Shown: piece by piece, positions 1-9,220 of the stretch
Layout: each line of letters opens with the position of its first letter
Position numbering within the stretch: position 1 is the first letter of the stretch
NCBI RefSeq assembly: GCF_900103365.1
Contig: NZ_LT629703.1
Span: forward strand, 4,402,001 to 4,466,000
Source: Afipia sp. GAS231
Lineage (GTDB): Bacteria; Pseudomonadota; Alphaproteobacteria; Rhizobiales; Xanthobacteraceae
Reading direction: 5' to 3'
Length of the DNA stretch: 64,000 nucleotides
The notes under the pieces: model-generated
Told to the model about the DNA's origin: nothing
Database searches by the model: none
What the model saw: the letters and a program-made list of their open reading frames with translations, nothing else
Program-made: the position numbers and the translations under genes

Positions 1-885
1 CGGGGTCTTGATCTCTGATACCGGCTTGCGGTCGATGAAATAGGTGATGCGGTCCGGCTGCCACAGCACACCGTAATTGTGGAACGCGGTCGACGTGTCG
101 GCGACCGCGAAGTCGAAGCCGCAGGAGAACACGCGCTGCGTCTCCGGTATCCGCCAATGCGTCGTCATCACCAGGTTGTTCGACTTCGGCCCGCGGCCCT
201 CCAGCACGTCGATCTCCGGCGGCCAGCCGCCGTCATCGGCGAGCAGCCAAAACGCCGGCCACACCCCGACGCCGGCCGGTATTTTCGAGCGGATTTCGAA
301 ATAGCCGTGCTTCTGCGAAAAACGGCTCTGGGTCGTCAGGATGCCCGACACATATTCGTTGTTGAACAGCACCGGCTTCAGCGCCGCCGGCGTGCGGCTG
401 GCGATGATCGAGAGAACGCCGTCGTGCACCCTGAACGGGTCGAGCCCCAGCGGGGTCGCGTCGCGTCCGCCGTACCGCGGATCGACATAGATCTGCTGTT
501 CGCCGTTCCAGGTGTCCTTGCGCCGGAAGTCGGAACCCTCGCCGCCCCAATACCGCGCTTCCGGCCACGCGGCGCCGCCGGCGTAGTGCGGGATCCAGCG
601 GTCGCTGGACAGCGGATGGGCGTCGAAATCGTCGTGGAAGGTCCGGTGCAGCGAGACCTGCGCCAGCGCGGCGGGATCGGTGGTTTCGACACGGCGGCAG
701 GCGTCGCCGAGCGAAGCGGCCGCGACCTGCAAGGCGAGCTTTGGCGGCGCGTCGGCGAGATCGGCCTGCGCGAAAGCCGGGGCGGACGTGAGGAGGCAAG
801 CAATCAGGCCAAGCACGTGCGGCGCCCATTCGCGGCGGGAACCCGCGAAGTCAGCCAAACTCCGATACTGGAATTCTCCGCCCAT
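1..885 (-). CDS. Secreted glycoside hydrolase family 16 beta-glucanase, 3' end outside window
   Basis: Reading the reverse strand from the ATG at 885 gives 295 codons open to the window edge, so the C-terminus is missing. The protein begins with a hydrophobic signal segment ending in an AFAQ-like cleavage site near residue 40, so export is expected. The GH16 signature EIDVLE lies at residues 224-229; in this family the first Glu is the nucleophile, the last Glu the acid/base, and the Asp between them supports catalysis. An upstream PAFWLL strand also fits the family. GH16 enzymes cut beta-1,3 or beta-1,3-1,4 glucans, and rhizobial ExoK is one member. A GGAGA ribosome site precedes the ATG. 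Substrate is not determinable here. Confidence 0.9.
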   Translation of the reverse strand, partial: MGGEFQYRSLADFAGSRREWAPHVLGLIACLLTSAPAFAQADLADAPPKLALQVAAASLGDACRRVETTDPAALAQVSLHRTFHDDFDAHPLSSDRWIPHYAGGAAWPEARYWGGEGSDFRRKDTWNGEQQIYVDPRYGGRDATPLGLDPFRVHDGVLSIIASRTPAALKPVLFNNEYVSGILTTQSRFSQKHGYFEIRSKIPAGVGVWPAFWLLADDGGWPPEIDVLEGRGPKSNNLVMTTHWRIPETQRVFSCGFDFAVADTSTAFHNYGVLWQPDRITYFIDRKPVSEIKTP

Positions 886-1129
886 CCCTGTCTCCGTTAA
901 CACTTTATTTCTGCGAGCGCGCGCTGCCAGATTCAACTGAAATTCCTGTGTTTTTCGATACGGGCGGCGCCGCGGCGGCATGGCCTGCCGCGGCGCTGCG
1001 ACGCAGGGGGGACCGTAGTAGTACGGACCCGTAACTTAACGGCAAGGTAGTGTTGACCGGTACAATACGAGGTCTGTTTTTGAATTGATTTATTTTGCCA
1101 CCGCTCAAATTTAACGGCGGGATTTTGAC

Positions 1130-2167
1130 ATGCTCGTCCACTTCATAACGGATGAACCGACGAAGTTACCCGCTGTCCGCGCCATGCTTGACCCGCGGCA
1201 TGAACTGGTCGCCTGCGTGCTTGGAGGCTGCGACGCTCAAATCGGGGCGGATGGCGTGTTCGTCGTGGATGTGGATCTGCGGCAGGCTTGTCGTATCGAG
1301 CAGGTCCGGCTCGTCCTGCGGCCACTGAGCGGCACCTGCCACAAGTTGTTTGTCGTGCACAACCAGGTCGGCTCGATGGTTGCGCAAGCCCGCGCGCTCG
1401 GGGCCACAGCCGTGATTTCCTCGACCAAGGAAGCCGTCTTCCGGATCGCGCATATCGAGGAGGCGCAAAAGGCCGGACAGCGCGACCTGGCGGTCCCATC
1501 CGCGCTGACCGATTGCGCAGCCGCATTCGCTTCGATGTTCCTGGCCGTGCGGGCCGGCAAGCCGATCAGTCTTTCGGATGCCACGCGCGCCACTTCGCAG
1601 ATCATCGATCGTGTGCAGCGCAGCGGGCTCACCTGCTTTCTCGACGAGGTGCGCCGCTATCACGAAGGTACGTTCCAGCATTGCCTGCTGGTCACCGGTG
1701 TTGCCGTGGGGTTTGGAATCGAAATCGGATTTTCCGGCGTCGACGTGTCGCGGCTCGGGATTGCGGCAACGCTCCACGACATCGGCAAGGCCTGTATTCC
1801 GCTGTCGATACTGGACAAGCCGGGACGCCTCGACGCCGGTGAAGACGAGATCATGAAGCGTCATCCCGGGACCGGATACGACCTGCTGAAAGATATTTCG
1901 GGCATGACGCCTGAGATCCTCGATGGCGTCAGACACCACCACGAATATCTCGATGGCACCGGCTACCCGGACGGACTGACGTCGTCAAAAATTTCCGATC
2001 TGGTGAGACTGTTGACCATCTCGGACATCTTCGCCGCCCTGATCGAGGCACGGCCGTATCGGGCGCCGATGCCCCGGCATACCGCCTACCAGATCCTGTG
2101 CGGCATGGACGGCAAGCTGGAAAACTCGCTGGTCAAGGCATTCAGGAACGTGGCGCTGGTGGCGTGA
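1130..2167 (+). CDS. HD-GYP domain cyclic-di-GMP phosphodiesterase
   Basis: The C-terminal half is an HD-GYP domain: HD dyad in HDIGK at residues 216-220, an HHEYLDGTGYP block around residues 267-280 carrying the GYP triplet, and the SDIFAAL helix that follows. The first ~125 residues form a separate alpha/beta region without clear receiver residues, so its input is unknown. HD-GYP enzymes hydrolyse c-di-GMP in the cytoplasm to pGpG or GMP and lower biofilm signalling. No transmembrane segment is visible. It is monocistronic, separated from the divergent glycanase by a GC-poor spacer and followed by a hairpin. Confidence 0.92.
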   Translation: MLVHFITDEPTKLPAVRAMLDPRHELVACVLGGCDAQIGADGVFVVDVDLRQACRIEQVRLVLRPLSGTCHKLFVVHNQVGSMVAQARALGATAVISSTKEAVFRIAHIEEAQKAGQRDLAVPSALTDCAAAFASMFLAVRAGKPISLSDATRATSQIIDRVQRSGLTCFLDEVRRYHEGTFQHCLLVTGVAVGFGIEIGFSGVDVSRLGIAATLHDIGKACIPLSILDKPGRLDAGEDEIMKRHPGTGYDLLKDISGMTPEILDGVRHHHEYLDGTGYPDGLTSSKISDLVRLLTISDIFAALIEARPYRAPMPRHTAYQILCGMDGKLENSLVKAFRNVALVA

Positions 2168-2194
2168 AGCCGGGCAAGGGAAGCCCCGGGTCCC

Positions 2195-2211
2195 CATAGC
2201 CTGCGGCTATG
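2195..2211 (+). terminator. Hairpin after HD-GYP gene, possible terminator
   Basis: A perfect 7-bp stem CATAGCC/GGCTATG with a 3-nt loop begins 28 bp after the HD-GYP stop codon. No run of T follows, so intrinsic termination is only likely. A second weaker CCGGG/CCCGG pairing lies just upstream. Confidence 0.4.
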
Positions 2212-2324
2212 GCTATCGTTAAGAATTGTCTGTACTCCGGCTCGGCCGGCTCTGGCATCGTCAAGAAAATTTCGTGCGCCTTCGTTCGATGAGCGCACGT
2301 CAAAAACGATGGGAGGGCCGGAAC

Positions 2325-3767
2325 GTGACGCCTCAGAACCTGCTCATTTTGATGTCCGACGAGCACAACGCCCGGATGATGGGTTGTGCCGGCCATCCGC
2401 TGGCCAAAACGCCAAACCTGGATGCGCTGGCAGCTCGCGGAACGCGATTTGACGATGCCTACACCACGTGTCCGATCTGTGTGCCCGCGCGGGCCAGCTT
2501 CGCGACCGGTCGCTACATCCATGATATCGAATATTGGGACAACTCGATCGCCTATGACGGGCGGGTGCCGAGTTGGGGCCACAGACTGCAGGAAGCCGGC
2601 ATTCGCGCCGAGTCGATCGGCAAGCTGCACTACCGGCTCGAGGAAGATCCGACCGGCTTCGACAAGCAACACATTCCGATGCACATCACCGGCGGCGTCG
2701 GCATGATCCAGTTGTCGATCCGCAAGCAGTTTCCGGATTTCGTAGCCCCGCCGCGCAAGCGTTCAGCGATCGCCGAAGCCGCCAGTGTCGGCGAGAGCGA
2801 GTATACGCTGTACGACCGGCGCGTCGCCGATACTGCCGTGCAATGGCTACGCAATGCCGCGACGGCGCCGACACCCTGGGTGCTGTTCGTCAGTTTCGTG
2901 ACGCCGCATTATCCGCTGGTGGCACCGAAAGAGTTTTTCGATCTCTATCCGGTCGATCAGATGCCCGATCCGAAATACGGACCCGGCTCCGGCTATGTGC
3001 CGCATCCGTGGCTCGCGGATCTGCTTGCGGGTGGCGCACCGAGCCCGCAGGACCAGCGCAAGGCGCTGGCCGCCTATCTCGGGCTGATCAGTTTCATGGA
3101 CGCCCAGGTCGCCCGCGTGTTGTCCGCGCTCGACGAATCCGGCCTGCGCGACACCACGCGCATCCTCTACACCTCAGACCATGGCGAGAACGCCGGCGTG
3201 CGCGGGGTTTGGGGCAAGTCGAACCATTACCAGGAGGCAGTCGCGATCCCCATGATCGTCGCCGGCCAGGGCGTGCCCGCCGGCAAGACTTGCGCGACGC
3301 CGGCCTCGCTCGTGGATGCCTACCCGACGGTGCTCGATGGCGTCGGGCTGTCGGCCGATGCGGATGGCGTCCCCGGCCATTCGCTGTTCGATCTTGCCGC
3401 CAGGGCCGACGATCGGGAGCGTCTCGCCTTCTCGGAATATCATGCTGCCGCCTCGCCCTCGGCGTCCTACATGCTGCGCAAGGGGCGGTTCAAATACATC
3501 TACTACGTTGGCTTCGCGCCCGAACTGTTCGACCTCGAAGCCGATCCGGAGGAGAGCCGCAATCTTGCGCAGCTTCCGGAATATGACGCGACGATGAAGC
3601 AGCTCGAGACGATGCTGCGCGGCATCGTCGATCCTGAAGACGCGGACCGGCGCGCGAACGAGGCGCAGCGCGCGCTGATCGAGAGCAAGGGCGGCCCCGA
3701 TCAGGTGATGGCGAACCTGCCGACCAAAAAAATGTACACGCCGGTCCCGATCGGACTGATCTCGTGA
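2325..3767 (+). CDS. Type I sulfatase (choline-sulfatase-like alkaline phosphatase superfamily)
   Basis: This is an arylsulfatase-family enzyme that hydrolyses a sulfate ester. The N-terminal metal-binding DEHN motif and the sulfatase signature CVPAR followed by ASFATGR are visible; Cys52 would be converted to formylglycine. HDIE and SDHGE also fit the metal site. The GTG at 2325 is preferred because GGGAGGG sits 7 bp upstream; the frame is open farther up to ATG 2289. No signal peptide is seen, suggesting a cytoplasmic enzyme such as BetC-like choline sulfatases. Its stop overlaps the transporter start by 4 bp, which implies that substrate import and desulfation are coupled. Natural substrate unknown. 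Confidence 0.9.
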   Translation: MTPQNLLILMSDEHNARMMGCAGHPLAKTPNLDALAARGTRFDDAYTTCPICVPARASFATGRYIHDIEYWDNSIAYDGRVPSWGHRLQEAGIRAESIGKLHYRLEEDPTGFDKQHIPMHITGGVGMIQLSIRKQFPDFVAPPRKRSAIAEAASVGESEYTLYDRRVADTAVQWLRNAATAPTPWVLFVSFVTPHYPLVAPKEFFDLYPVDQMPDPKYGPGSGYVPHPWLADLLAGGAPSPQDQRKALAAYLGLISFMDAQVARVLSALDESGLRDTTRILYTSDHGENAGVRGVWGKSNHYQEAVAIPMIVAGQGVPAGKTCATPASLVDAYPTVLDGVGLSADADGVPGHSLFDLAARADDRERLAFSEYHAAASPSASYMLRKGRFKYIYYVGFAPELFDLEADPEESRNLAQLPEYDATMKQLETMLRGIVDPEDADRRANEAQRALIESKGGPDQVMANLPTKKMYTPVPIGLIS

Positions 3768-5089
3768 GCGAAAGCGCGGCGCCGGGCTTCGATCAGCCGC
3801 ATTCCCTGGTCGCTGTTGACAGCTCGTTGCCCGCGAGGCGAAACCTGCGGGCGCTGATCGTGAATAATCGCTGGGTGCGCATCCTCGGCGTCGCCTTTGT
3901 GATGTATGTGATGGCCTTTGTCGACCGGACCAACCTGTCGATGGCCGCACCTTTCGTCCGGGACGACCTCGGCCTCACGCCGGCGGCGCTCGGCCTCGCC
4001 ACCAGCCTGTTCTTCTGGGGCTATATCATCCTGCAGATTCCGGCGGGACGCCTTGCGTCGATCTGGAGCCCGAAACGGGTTCTGTTCGGCCAGATGCTGC
4101 TGTGGAGTTTGATCTCGCTCACCACCGCGTTCGTGAACACGCCGCTTGAACTGTCGATCAACCGCTTCGCACTCGGCCTGTCCGAGGGCGGCGTGCTCAC
4201 CTGCACGCTGGTCCTGATCCGGAACTGGTTCACCAAGGCCGAGCGCGCCCGCGCCAATGCGCTCTTCCTGCTGACATTCCCGATCGCGCCGATGATCGCG
4301 GGACCGGTCTCGGGTTTGATTCTCACCTACCTGTCCTGGCGATGGATGTTCGTGATCGAGGCGATGCCGAGCCTGATCTGGGCGGTGATATGGTGGTGGG
4401 CGATCGACGATCGTCCGCAGGACGCGAAATGGCTTGCGGAAGATGAGCGGGCCCGGCTGGTCACGGAGCTTGCGCGCGAGGAAGAGGCCGCCGTCAAGAT
4501 ATCCGGTCACTGGCTCTCGACGCTGTGGCATCCGAGTGTGCTGCTGCTCGCGCTCTACAATTTTCTCGCGCTGATGGCCGAATGGGGCGTCAATTTCTGG
4601 TTCCCGACGGTACTGAAGGAAACCGGGCTCTCGATCGGAATGGTCGGCCTGCTCGCCACGCTCCCTTCCGTGCTCGGGATCACCTTGATGCTGGGAGTCG
4701 CGGCCAGTTCCGACCGGCTGCGCGAGCGCAAATGGCACATGATTGTCATGACCGCGGCTGCGGGCGTCCCGCTCCTGGTTCTGCAATTGACAGATGGCGG
4801 CACGCTGGCGACCGTGATCTGCCTGTCGATCGGGATCGGCGTCTTCACCGGCCGCTTTGGTCCGTTCTGGACCCTGCCCAGCGAGGTGTTGCCGGCGCGC
4901 GTCGTGGGGGTCGGGATCGGCCTGATCAATGGCGTCGGCAATCTCGGCGGCACCGTTGGTCCCTACTTCTTCGGTGTCGTTAAGACCCAGACCGGCAGCT
5001 TCTCGATGGCGCTGGCGGTCGGGGGCGTATCGCTGCTGTTGAGCGCCCTCGTCGTGATCCCGATCAGGATCAGGCGATCCGGGCCTTAG
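3764..5089 (+). CDS. MFS transporter, anion:cation symporter type
   Basis: A 441-residue membrane carrier with about 12 hydrophobic segments. The first helix region MYVMAFVDRTNLSMA and the LGLSEGG segment resemble ACS-family carriers of organic anions (glucarate, phthalate, tartrate types). The GTG start lies inside the sulfatase stop (GTGA overlap), so translation is coupled. I infer that it imports the organic sulfate or its anionic parent used by the sulfatase. The LysR gene follows 31 bp downstream. Confidence 0.9.
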   Translation: MSESAAPGFDQPHSLVAVDSSLPARRNLRALIVNNRWVRILGVAFVMYVMAFVDRTNLSMAAPFVRDDLGLTPAALGLATSLFFWGYIILQIPAGRLASIWSPKRVLFGQMLLWSLISLTTAFVNTPLELSINRFALGLSEGGVLTCTLVLIRNWFTKAERARANALFLLTFPIAPMIAGPVSGLILTYLSWRWMFVIEAMPSLIWAVIWWWAIDDRPQDAKWLAEDERARLVTELAREEEAAVKISGHWLSTLWHPSVLLLALYNFLALMAEWGVNFWFPTVLKETGLSIGMVGLLATLPSVLGITLMLGVAASSDRLRERKWHMIVMTAAAGVPLLVLQLTDGGTLATVICLSIGIGVFTGRFGPFWTLPSEVLPARVVGVGIGLINGVGNLGGTVGPYFFGVVKTQTGSFSMALAVGGVSLLLSALVVIPIRIRRSGP

Positions 5090-5120
5090 CCGCAACCCCG
5101 GCGTCTGCTAAGGTCACGGG

Positions 5121-6002
5121 ATGGAGCTGCATCATCTCGAACAGATCGTCGCCATTTGCCGCGCGGGCAGTTTCAGCGGAGCCGCGAAAGCCCTGGGGAT
5201 CGCGCAGCCGACGCTGAGCAAGAGCATCGGCCGGCTTGAAGCAAAGCTTGGTGTGCAGCTGTTCGAGCGCTCCAATGTCAACGCGCGTCCGACCGTCTAT
5301 GGCCAGTTCGTCGCCGACCAGGCCCTGGGCCTGCTGCAGAATGTCAGCACGCTCGGCCGTGAACTGGAGCAGATGGCGAAGGGCGAAGCTGGACTGTTAC
5401 GAATCGGGGTCGGGCCCGCGACGCGGCTGTATCCGCTGCCGAAGGTCATCCAGAAGGCGGCCCGTGCGTTTCCGCGGCTTCAATTCGTGACGCGCTATGC
5501 CGGGCCGAACCTGATGATGCGCGCCTTGCGCGCCGGGACCTTCGACCTGGTGTTCTGCAACCAGCAACTCACGACGCTGGAAGACGACTTCATCCGCGTC
5601 AAGGTTTTCGAGGATAGCTACACGGTCGTCGCGCGGCGGGATCATCCGGCGCTGAAGGCGGCTCCGCTGTCACCGCTCGCGTTCATGCGCTTGCCGCTGG
5701 CGAGCGCCGGCCTGACGCCAGATTTCAGATCCTGGCTCGGCGTCGTCAACGCCCAGCAGAAACGTAACCTCGAAGCTTTCTTGTCCGACGACTACGACCT
5801 GATCAGGCGGATGGCGCTCGAAACCGATCATGTCGCTCGCGGCCCGCGCTTCGTATTCGACAGCGAATTGAAGCAGGGCGATCTGGTGGAACTGGCGCTC
5901 GATTCGGATTTTCAATACGAGTGCTGGATGCTGACGACCAGCGAGCGATGGCGTTCGCCAGTCGTCAAGGCCGTTGCCGGATTTGCCAAGGAAAAGGAGT
6001 AG
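5121..6002 (+). CDS. LysR-type transcriptional regulator
   Basis: A 293-residue LysR protein. The N-terminal winged helix-turn-helix (residues 1-60) shows the usual GSFSGAAKALGIAQPTLSKS pattern; the rest is the periplasmic-binding-like effector domain. It starts 31 bp after the MFS gene in the same direction, so it probably controls the sulfatase/MFS genes, although the usual divergent arrangement is absent. The ligand is unknown. Confidence 0.92.
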   Translation: MELHHLEQIVAICRAGSFSGAAKALGIAQPTLSKSIGRLEAKLGVQLFERSNVNARPTVYGQFVADQALGLLQNVSTLGRELEQMAKGEAGLLRIGVGPATRLYPLPKVIQKAARAFPRLQFVTRYAGPNLMMRALRAGTFDLVFCNQQLTTLEDDFIRVKVFEDSYTVVARRDHPALKAAPLSPLAFMRLPLASAGLTPDFRSWLGVVNAQQKRNLEAFLSDDYDLIRRMALETDHVARGPRFVFDSELKQGDLVELALDSDFQYECWMLTTSERWRSPVVKAVAGFAKEKE

Positions 6003-6033
6003 CCCGCAGCAAGAGCATTGGAGCCAAACCTGC

Positions 6034-7878
6034 TCATGGGATTGCGCCAAGCATCTTCAGTTCGGCATTGGCGGCGTCCCGCTCGGTAAAACCGTGCGGG
6101 CAATCGCTTGCCGCCAAACGAAACTGACGAATGGCTTCGTCCTTCGCCCCCTTGGCCAGCGCAAGCTCGGCGCTGTAGAAATTTGCCTCGCAGATCTGGC
6201 CCAACTTTTTGATGGCATCCGGATCATCAGCCGCAGCAAGTACCGCAGCAGGCGTCATCTGGTCCATGAACAATTTGATGACCGGCGCCGGCCAGACGGT
6301 CATGTCGATCTTCGAACCGGTTTGCGCCAGACGGCTCGGGAGCTTGTTGCGCTGGCCGGCGATATCGGCCCACAGGGCGATATAGGCATTTTTCGGCGCC
6401 TGCGCGCTGGCCTGATTGAGATCGGTCAGTGCCTTGTCGGCCGAGCCGGTAAAGAGATAGGAACGCCCGCGCGCAAAATAGGCCGCGGCGGATTTCGGAT
6501 CGAGCCGAACCGCCTCAGTGTAGTCGACAATGGCACGGTCGTTGTCGCCCTTGCCCTGGTAGGCGGTACCTCGGCCGACCAGGGCCGTGGTGGATTTTGG
6601 ATCGAGCCCGATCGCCGCATTGTAGTCGGCGATGGCGCGGTCATTTTCGCCCTTGAAACGATAGGCGAGACCCCGGTTGTTGAAGCCATCGACGTCTTTG
6701 GGAGTGAGCCGGATCACCTCGGTGAAGTCGGCAATGGCGCGGTCGCCGTCGCCGTTGTCGAGCCAGGCGATGCCTCGGTTGTAGAACGCCTTGACGCGTT
6801 TGGTATCGAGCCGGATCGCTTCGGTGTAGTCGGCGATGGCGCGGTCATTGTCGCCCTTGTCGCTATAGGCGCTGCCTCGGCTGCTGAAGGCAACGGCCAA
6901 TTTGGGATTGATCCGGATCGCCGCGTCGAAGTCGGCGATGGCGCGGTCGCTGTCGCCCTTGCCGCTAAAGGCGATGCCTCGGTTGGTGAAGGCATTGAGA
7001 TATTTGGGATCGAGCCGGATCGCCTCATTGAAGTCGGCGATGGCGCGATCGTCGTCGCCCTTGTCGCTATAGGCGATGCCCCGACTGTTGAAGTTCGTGG
7101 CGTCCTTGGGATCGAGCCGGATCGCCGCACTGAAGTCGGCGATGGCGCGATCGTTGTCGCCCATGTCGCTGTAGGCGAGGCCTCGATTGAAGAAGGCGGT
7201 GGCGTCCCTGGGATCGAGCCGGATCGCCGCACTGTAGTCGGCGATGGCACGGTCGTTGTCGCCCTTGTCGCCGTAGGCCTTACCGCGCTTGAAAAAGGTC
7301 GCGGCGTCCCGGGGATTGAGCCGGATCACCTCGCTGTAGTCGGCGATGGCGTGGTCGTTGTCGCCCTTCTGGTGGTAGGCGGCACCGCGATTGCCGATTG
7401 CCGTGACGTTTTTGGGATCGAGCCGGACCGCTTCGGTGAAGTCGGCGATGGCGCGGTCGGTGTCGCCCTTGTCGAACCAGGAGATCCCCCGGCTGTTGAA
7501 GATCCCGCTGTCCTTGATACCGAGCCGCATGGCCTCGTTGTAGTCGGCGATAGCGCGGTCGGATTCGTGTTTGTCGCGCCAGGTGAGGCCCCGGTTGAAG
7601 AAAGACGGGGCGAAGGTGGGATCGAGCCGGATCGCCTCATTGAAGTCGGCAATGGCGCGGTCGGTGTCGCCCTTCTGGTGATAGGCGACGCCCCGGTTGC
7701 TGTAGCCGATGGCCTGCTGGGCTCCAGTCAATTTCCCCGAATTGATACCCTGGGTACAGGCGGCGATCCTGGCGTCGGGGTCTGGCAGATCGTAGCACGG
7801 CTCGGCGGCAGCGGCGTGGCTCAGGAGCGTCATGGCGGCAGCAAGCGCGCTCCAAAGTCTCCATGTCGTGCGGCTCAT
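6034..7878 (-). CDS. Exported tetratricopeptide repeat protein (about 12-13 TPRs)
   Basis: A 614-residue protein with a Sec-type signal peptide (hydrophobic ALAAAMTLLSHAAAA, residues 10-25). About a dozen near-identical 34-residue TPR units of the type FNRGxAYxxKGDxDRAIADF follow. TPR arrays form superhelical scaffolds for protein-protein contact, here presumably in the periplasm. A C-terminal region of ~130 residues lacks the strict repeat and may be the functional end. The repeats are also conserved in DNA with a 102-bp period, so unit number may vary among strains. The partner is unknown. It converges with the LysR gene. Confidence 0.9.
   Translation of the reverse strand: MSRTTWRLWSALAAAMTLLSHAAAAEPCYDLPDPDARIAACTQGINSGKLTGAQQAIGYSNRGVAYHQKGDTDRAIADFNEAIRLDPTFAPSFFNRGLTWRDKHESDRAIADYNEAMRLGIKDSGIFNSRGISWFDKGDTDRAIADFTEAVRLDPKNVTAIGNRGAAYHQKGDNDHAIADYSEVIRLNPRDAATFFKRGKAYGDKGDNDRAIADYSAAIRLDPRDATAFFNRGLAYSDMGDNDRAIADFSAAIRLDPKDATNFNSRGIAYSDKGDDDRAIADFNEAIRLDPKYLNAFTNRGIAFSGKGDSDRAIADFDAAIRINPKLAVAFSSRGSAYSDKGDNDRAIADYTEAIRLDTKRVKAFYNRGIAWLDNGDGDRAIADFTEVIRLTPKDVDGFNNRGLAYRFKGENDRAIADYNAAIGLDPKSTTALVGRGTAYQGKGDNDRAIVDYTEAVRLDPKSAAAYFARGRSYLFTGSADKALTDLNQASAQAPKNAYIALWADIAGQRNKLPSRLAQTGSKIDMTVWPAPVIKLFMDQMTPAAVLAAADDPDAIKKLGQICEANFYSAELALAKGAKDEAIRQFRLAASDCPHGFTERDAANAELKMLGAIP
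6500..7700. repeat. 102-bp tandem DNA repeats encoding TPR units
   Basis: The core GTCGGCGATGGCGCGGTC recurs about every 102 bp (for example near 6726, 6828, 6930, 7032, 7134, 7236, 7338, 7440, 7542, 7644). The period equals 34 codons, so this is a coding repeat of the TPR protein. It may recombine and change the array length. Confidence 0.85.
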
Positions 7879-8055
7879 GCGGTCTCCTGGAGCGAAATTG
7901 CTATCCAGGACTATGGTAGCGGGATTTGCCGGTCTGGTTCACGATCGGCCGGGAAAAGTTGCTCGAGTGCGCAGGGCTCGGGCTAAGCGGCCACCGACGG
8001 TGAAATGCTTGCTCAGCCGTTGCCGATCCCGCCCGTCGATCTTAATGGGAAAAAC

Positions 8056-8105
8056 GGGTACTGCCGGACAGGATTGAACCATCGACCTCTCCATTACCAA
8101 TGGAG
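8056..8105 (-). other. 3' half of a tRNA-Thr(GGU), candidate attachment remnant (copy 1)
   Basis: On the reverse strand there is an anticodon arm CTCCA-TTGGTAA-TGGAG with anticodon GGU, then a variable region, a T-arm with TTCAATC loop and the 3' acceptor strand. The 5' half is absent, so it cannot be a working tRNA. The T-stem has drifted (GATGG against CTGTC). A second copy is at 12286-12335; the shared 45 bp differ at three positions and similarity continues ~40 bp past the tRNA part. tRNA 3' ends are classic integrase targets, so this is probably an old att site. Confidence 0.7.
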
Positions 8106-8300
8106 TGCTCGGGTTTTGAAAAAATCCCGTCCTGACAATCACTTGCCATAGTGCGCTCTGCCGGATGACCGGATCCGCCGCCCCGTGGCAAGGTGTGCTA
8201 TATATTTAGTCGGCCGCCAGAATCGTCGAAGATCGCAACCGAGACATTGCCGCGGGCGGTTTTTCCCAACTCGAAGGTTTGACGATGAACGACGTCGCAT

Positions 8301-8975
8301 ATGGCTAAGCGGATCTACGACAACAGCGGCAGGAAGGCGGAAGCCGAAAATACCCGCTCTCAATTAATTGCGGCAGCTCGGAAGATATTGAGCGAACGCG
8401 GTCATCGGACGCCGTTTTCGATGGACGCGGTGGCAAAAAAGGCCGGCGTGGCGCGCGCGACGGTCTATTTGCAGTTCGAGAGCCGGGGGAGTCTGCTCGA
8501 AGCCGTCTTCGACACGATCGCCAACGAAGGGGGATTGGGCGTTTTGCCTGAGGCCTTCACGGAACCAGATCCTGTGGAGGCGCTGAAGAAATTTACTTCC
8601 GTTTTTGTCAGGTTTTGGATCGCGCAGAGAGAAGTTTGGCCGCGCCTCTCGCGTGAATTAGCGGACGACGAAGCGGGAGCGCGATTGACGGCTCGATCGG
8701 AGCGCCGCCGCCGCGGTATAACCGTCATTGTTGGTCGCCTTGCTCAGAAACTGACGCTCGATCGCGCCGACGATCTAATCGATGCGCTTCACGGAATGAC
8801 GAGCTACGAATTTATTGGTCAATTGATAGCGACCGAACGCTCGGAAGCCGAGGTGGAAGCGCTAATGCTCGAACTGGTCGAGGCCGTTATCCGGTCGCTC
8901 TGCTTCGCCAAGTCAAAGCCGCTTCGAAACGATGAAGACTCCCCGGTTTTGGCCAATCCTCGACGAAAAAAGTAG
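8301..8975 (+). CDS. TetR family transcriptional regulator
   Basis: A 224-residue protein. The N-terminal TetR helix-turn-helix spans about residues 12-60 (AARKILSERGH ... SMDAVAKKAGVARATVYLQF). The remainder is a helical ligand/dimer domain with no recognisable ligand signature. Two palindromes in the gap before the next gene fit its binding sites. It is co-directional with the autotransporter and SDR genes, which are its likely targets. Confidence 0.9.
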   Translation: MAKRIYDNSGRKAEAENTRSQLIAAARKILSERGHRTPFSMDAVAKKAGVARATVYLQFESRGSLLEAVFDTIANEGGLGVLPEAFTEPDPVEALKKFTSVFVRFWIAQREVWPRLSRELADDEAGARLTARSERRRRGITVIVGRLAQKLTLDRADDLIDALHGMTSYEFIGQLIATERSEAEVEALMLELVEAVIRSLCFAKSKPLRNDEDSPVLANPRRKK

Positions 8976-9074
8976 GTCGATCTTTCAGTCAACGCCGCAA
9001 CTGGTCGCCTCTTGGGCCGATGCGCATCCTCGCGAACCCCTGTGGTGGGCGCGCTCATCGTCGTCCAAATTTAC

Positions 9075-9089
9075 TAGACATATTGTCTA
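9075..9089. promoter_or_regulatory. TetR-type operator palindrome 1
   Basis: TAGACA-TAT-TGTCTA: perfect 6-bp arms with a 3-bp centre, between the TetR gene and the esterase gene. The length and symmetry suit a TetR dimer. A close relative occurs 76 bp downstream. Confidence 0.6.
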
Positions 9090-9106
9090 ACTTTGATCTG
9101 ATTTAC

Positions 9107-9118
9107 TGAGAATTCTCA
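9107..9118. promoter_or_regulatory. 12-bp perfect palindrome between the two operators
   Basis: TGAGAATTCTCA is fully symmetric and lies between the two TAGACA-type sites. It may be a different regulator's site or chance; nothing else supports it. Confidence 0.3.
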
Positions 9119-9150
9119 CGTCTAAGACGAAATACTGCTAAATAATTAAC

Positions 9151-9165
9151 TGGACATACTGTATA
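9151..9165. promoter_or_regulatory. TetR-type operator palindrome 2
   Basis: TGGACA-TAC-TGTATA matches site 1 in spacing and in 11 of 15 positions, with imperfect outer arms. It is 56 bp before the esterase start, where a repressor would block the promoter. Confidence 0.5.
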
Positions 9166-9220
9166 TCAAATATCATGATCCCCGCTGTTTGAAACGCCAA
9201 CGAACAGGGTGGGGAAAATT

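Noticed and set aside
79..900. Plus-strand 273-aa open frame
   Set aside because: Antisense shadow of the GH16 gene; Arg/Pro-rich without motifs.
3701..5095. Minus-strand 464-aa open frame
   Set aside because: Antisense to the MFS gene, composition extremely rich in Arg, Asp and Gln, no ribosome site.
6500..7700. CRISPR-like regular repeats
   Set aside because: Period 102 bp, coding, no spacers of unique sequence and no cas genes.
5974..7986. Plus-strand 670-aa repetitive frame (VGDGAVVVAL units)
   Set aside because: Antisense reading of the TPR repeats; the minus strand gives the clear TPR consensus.
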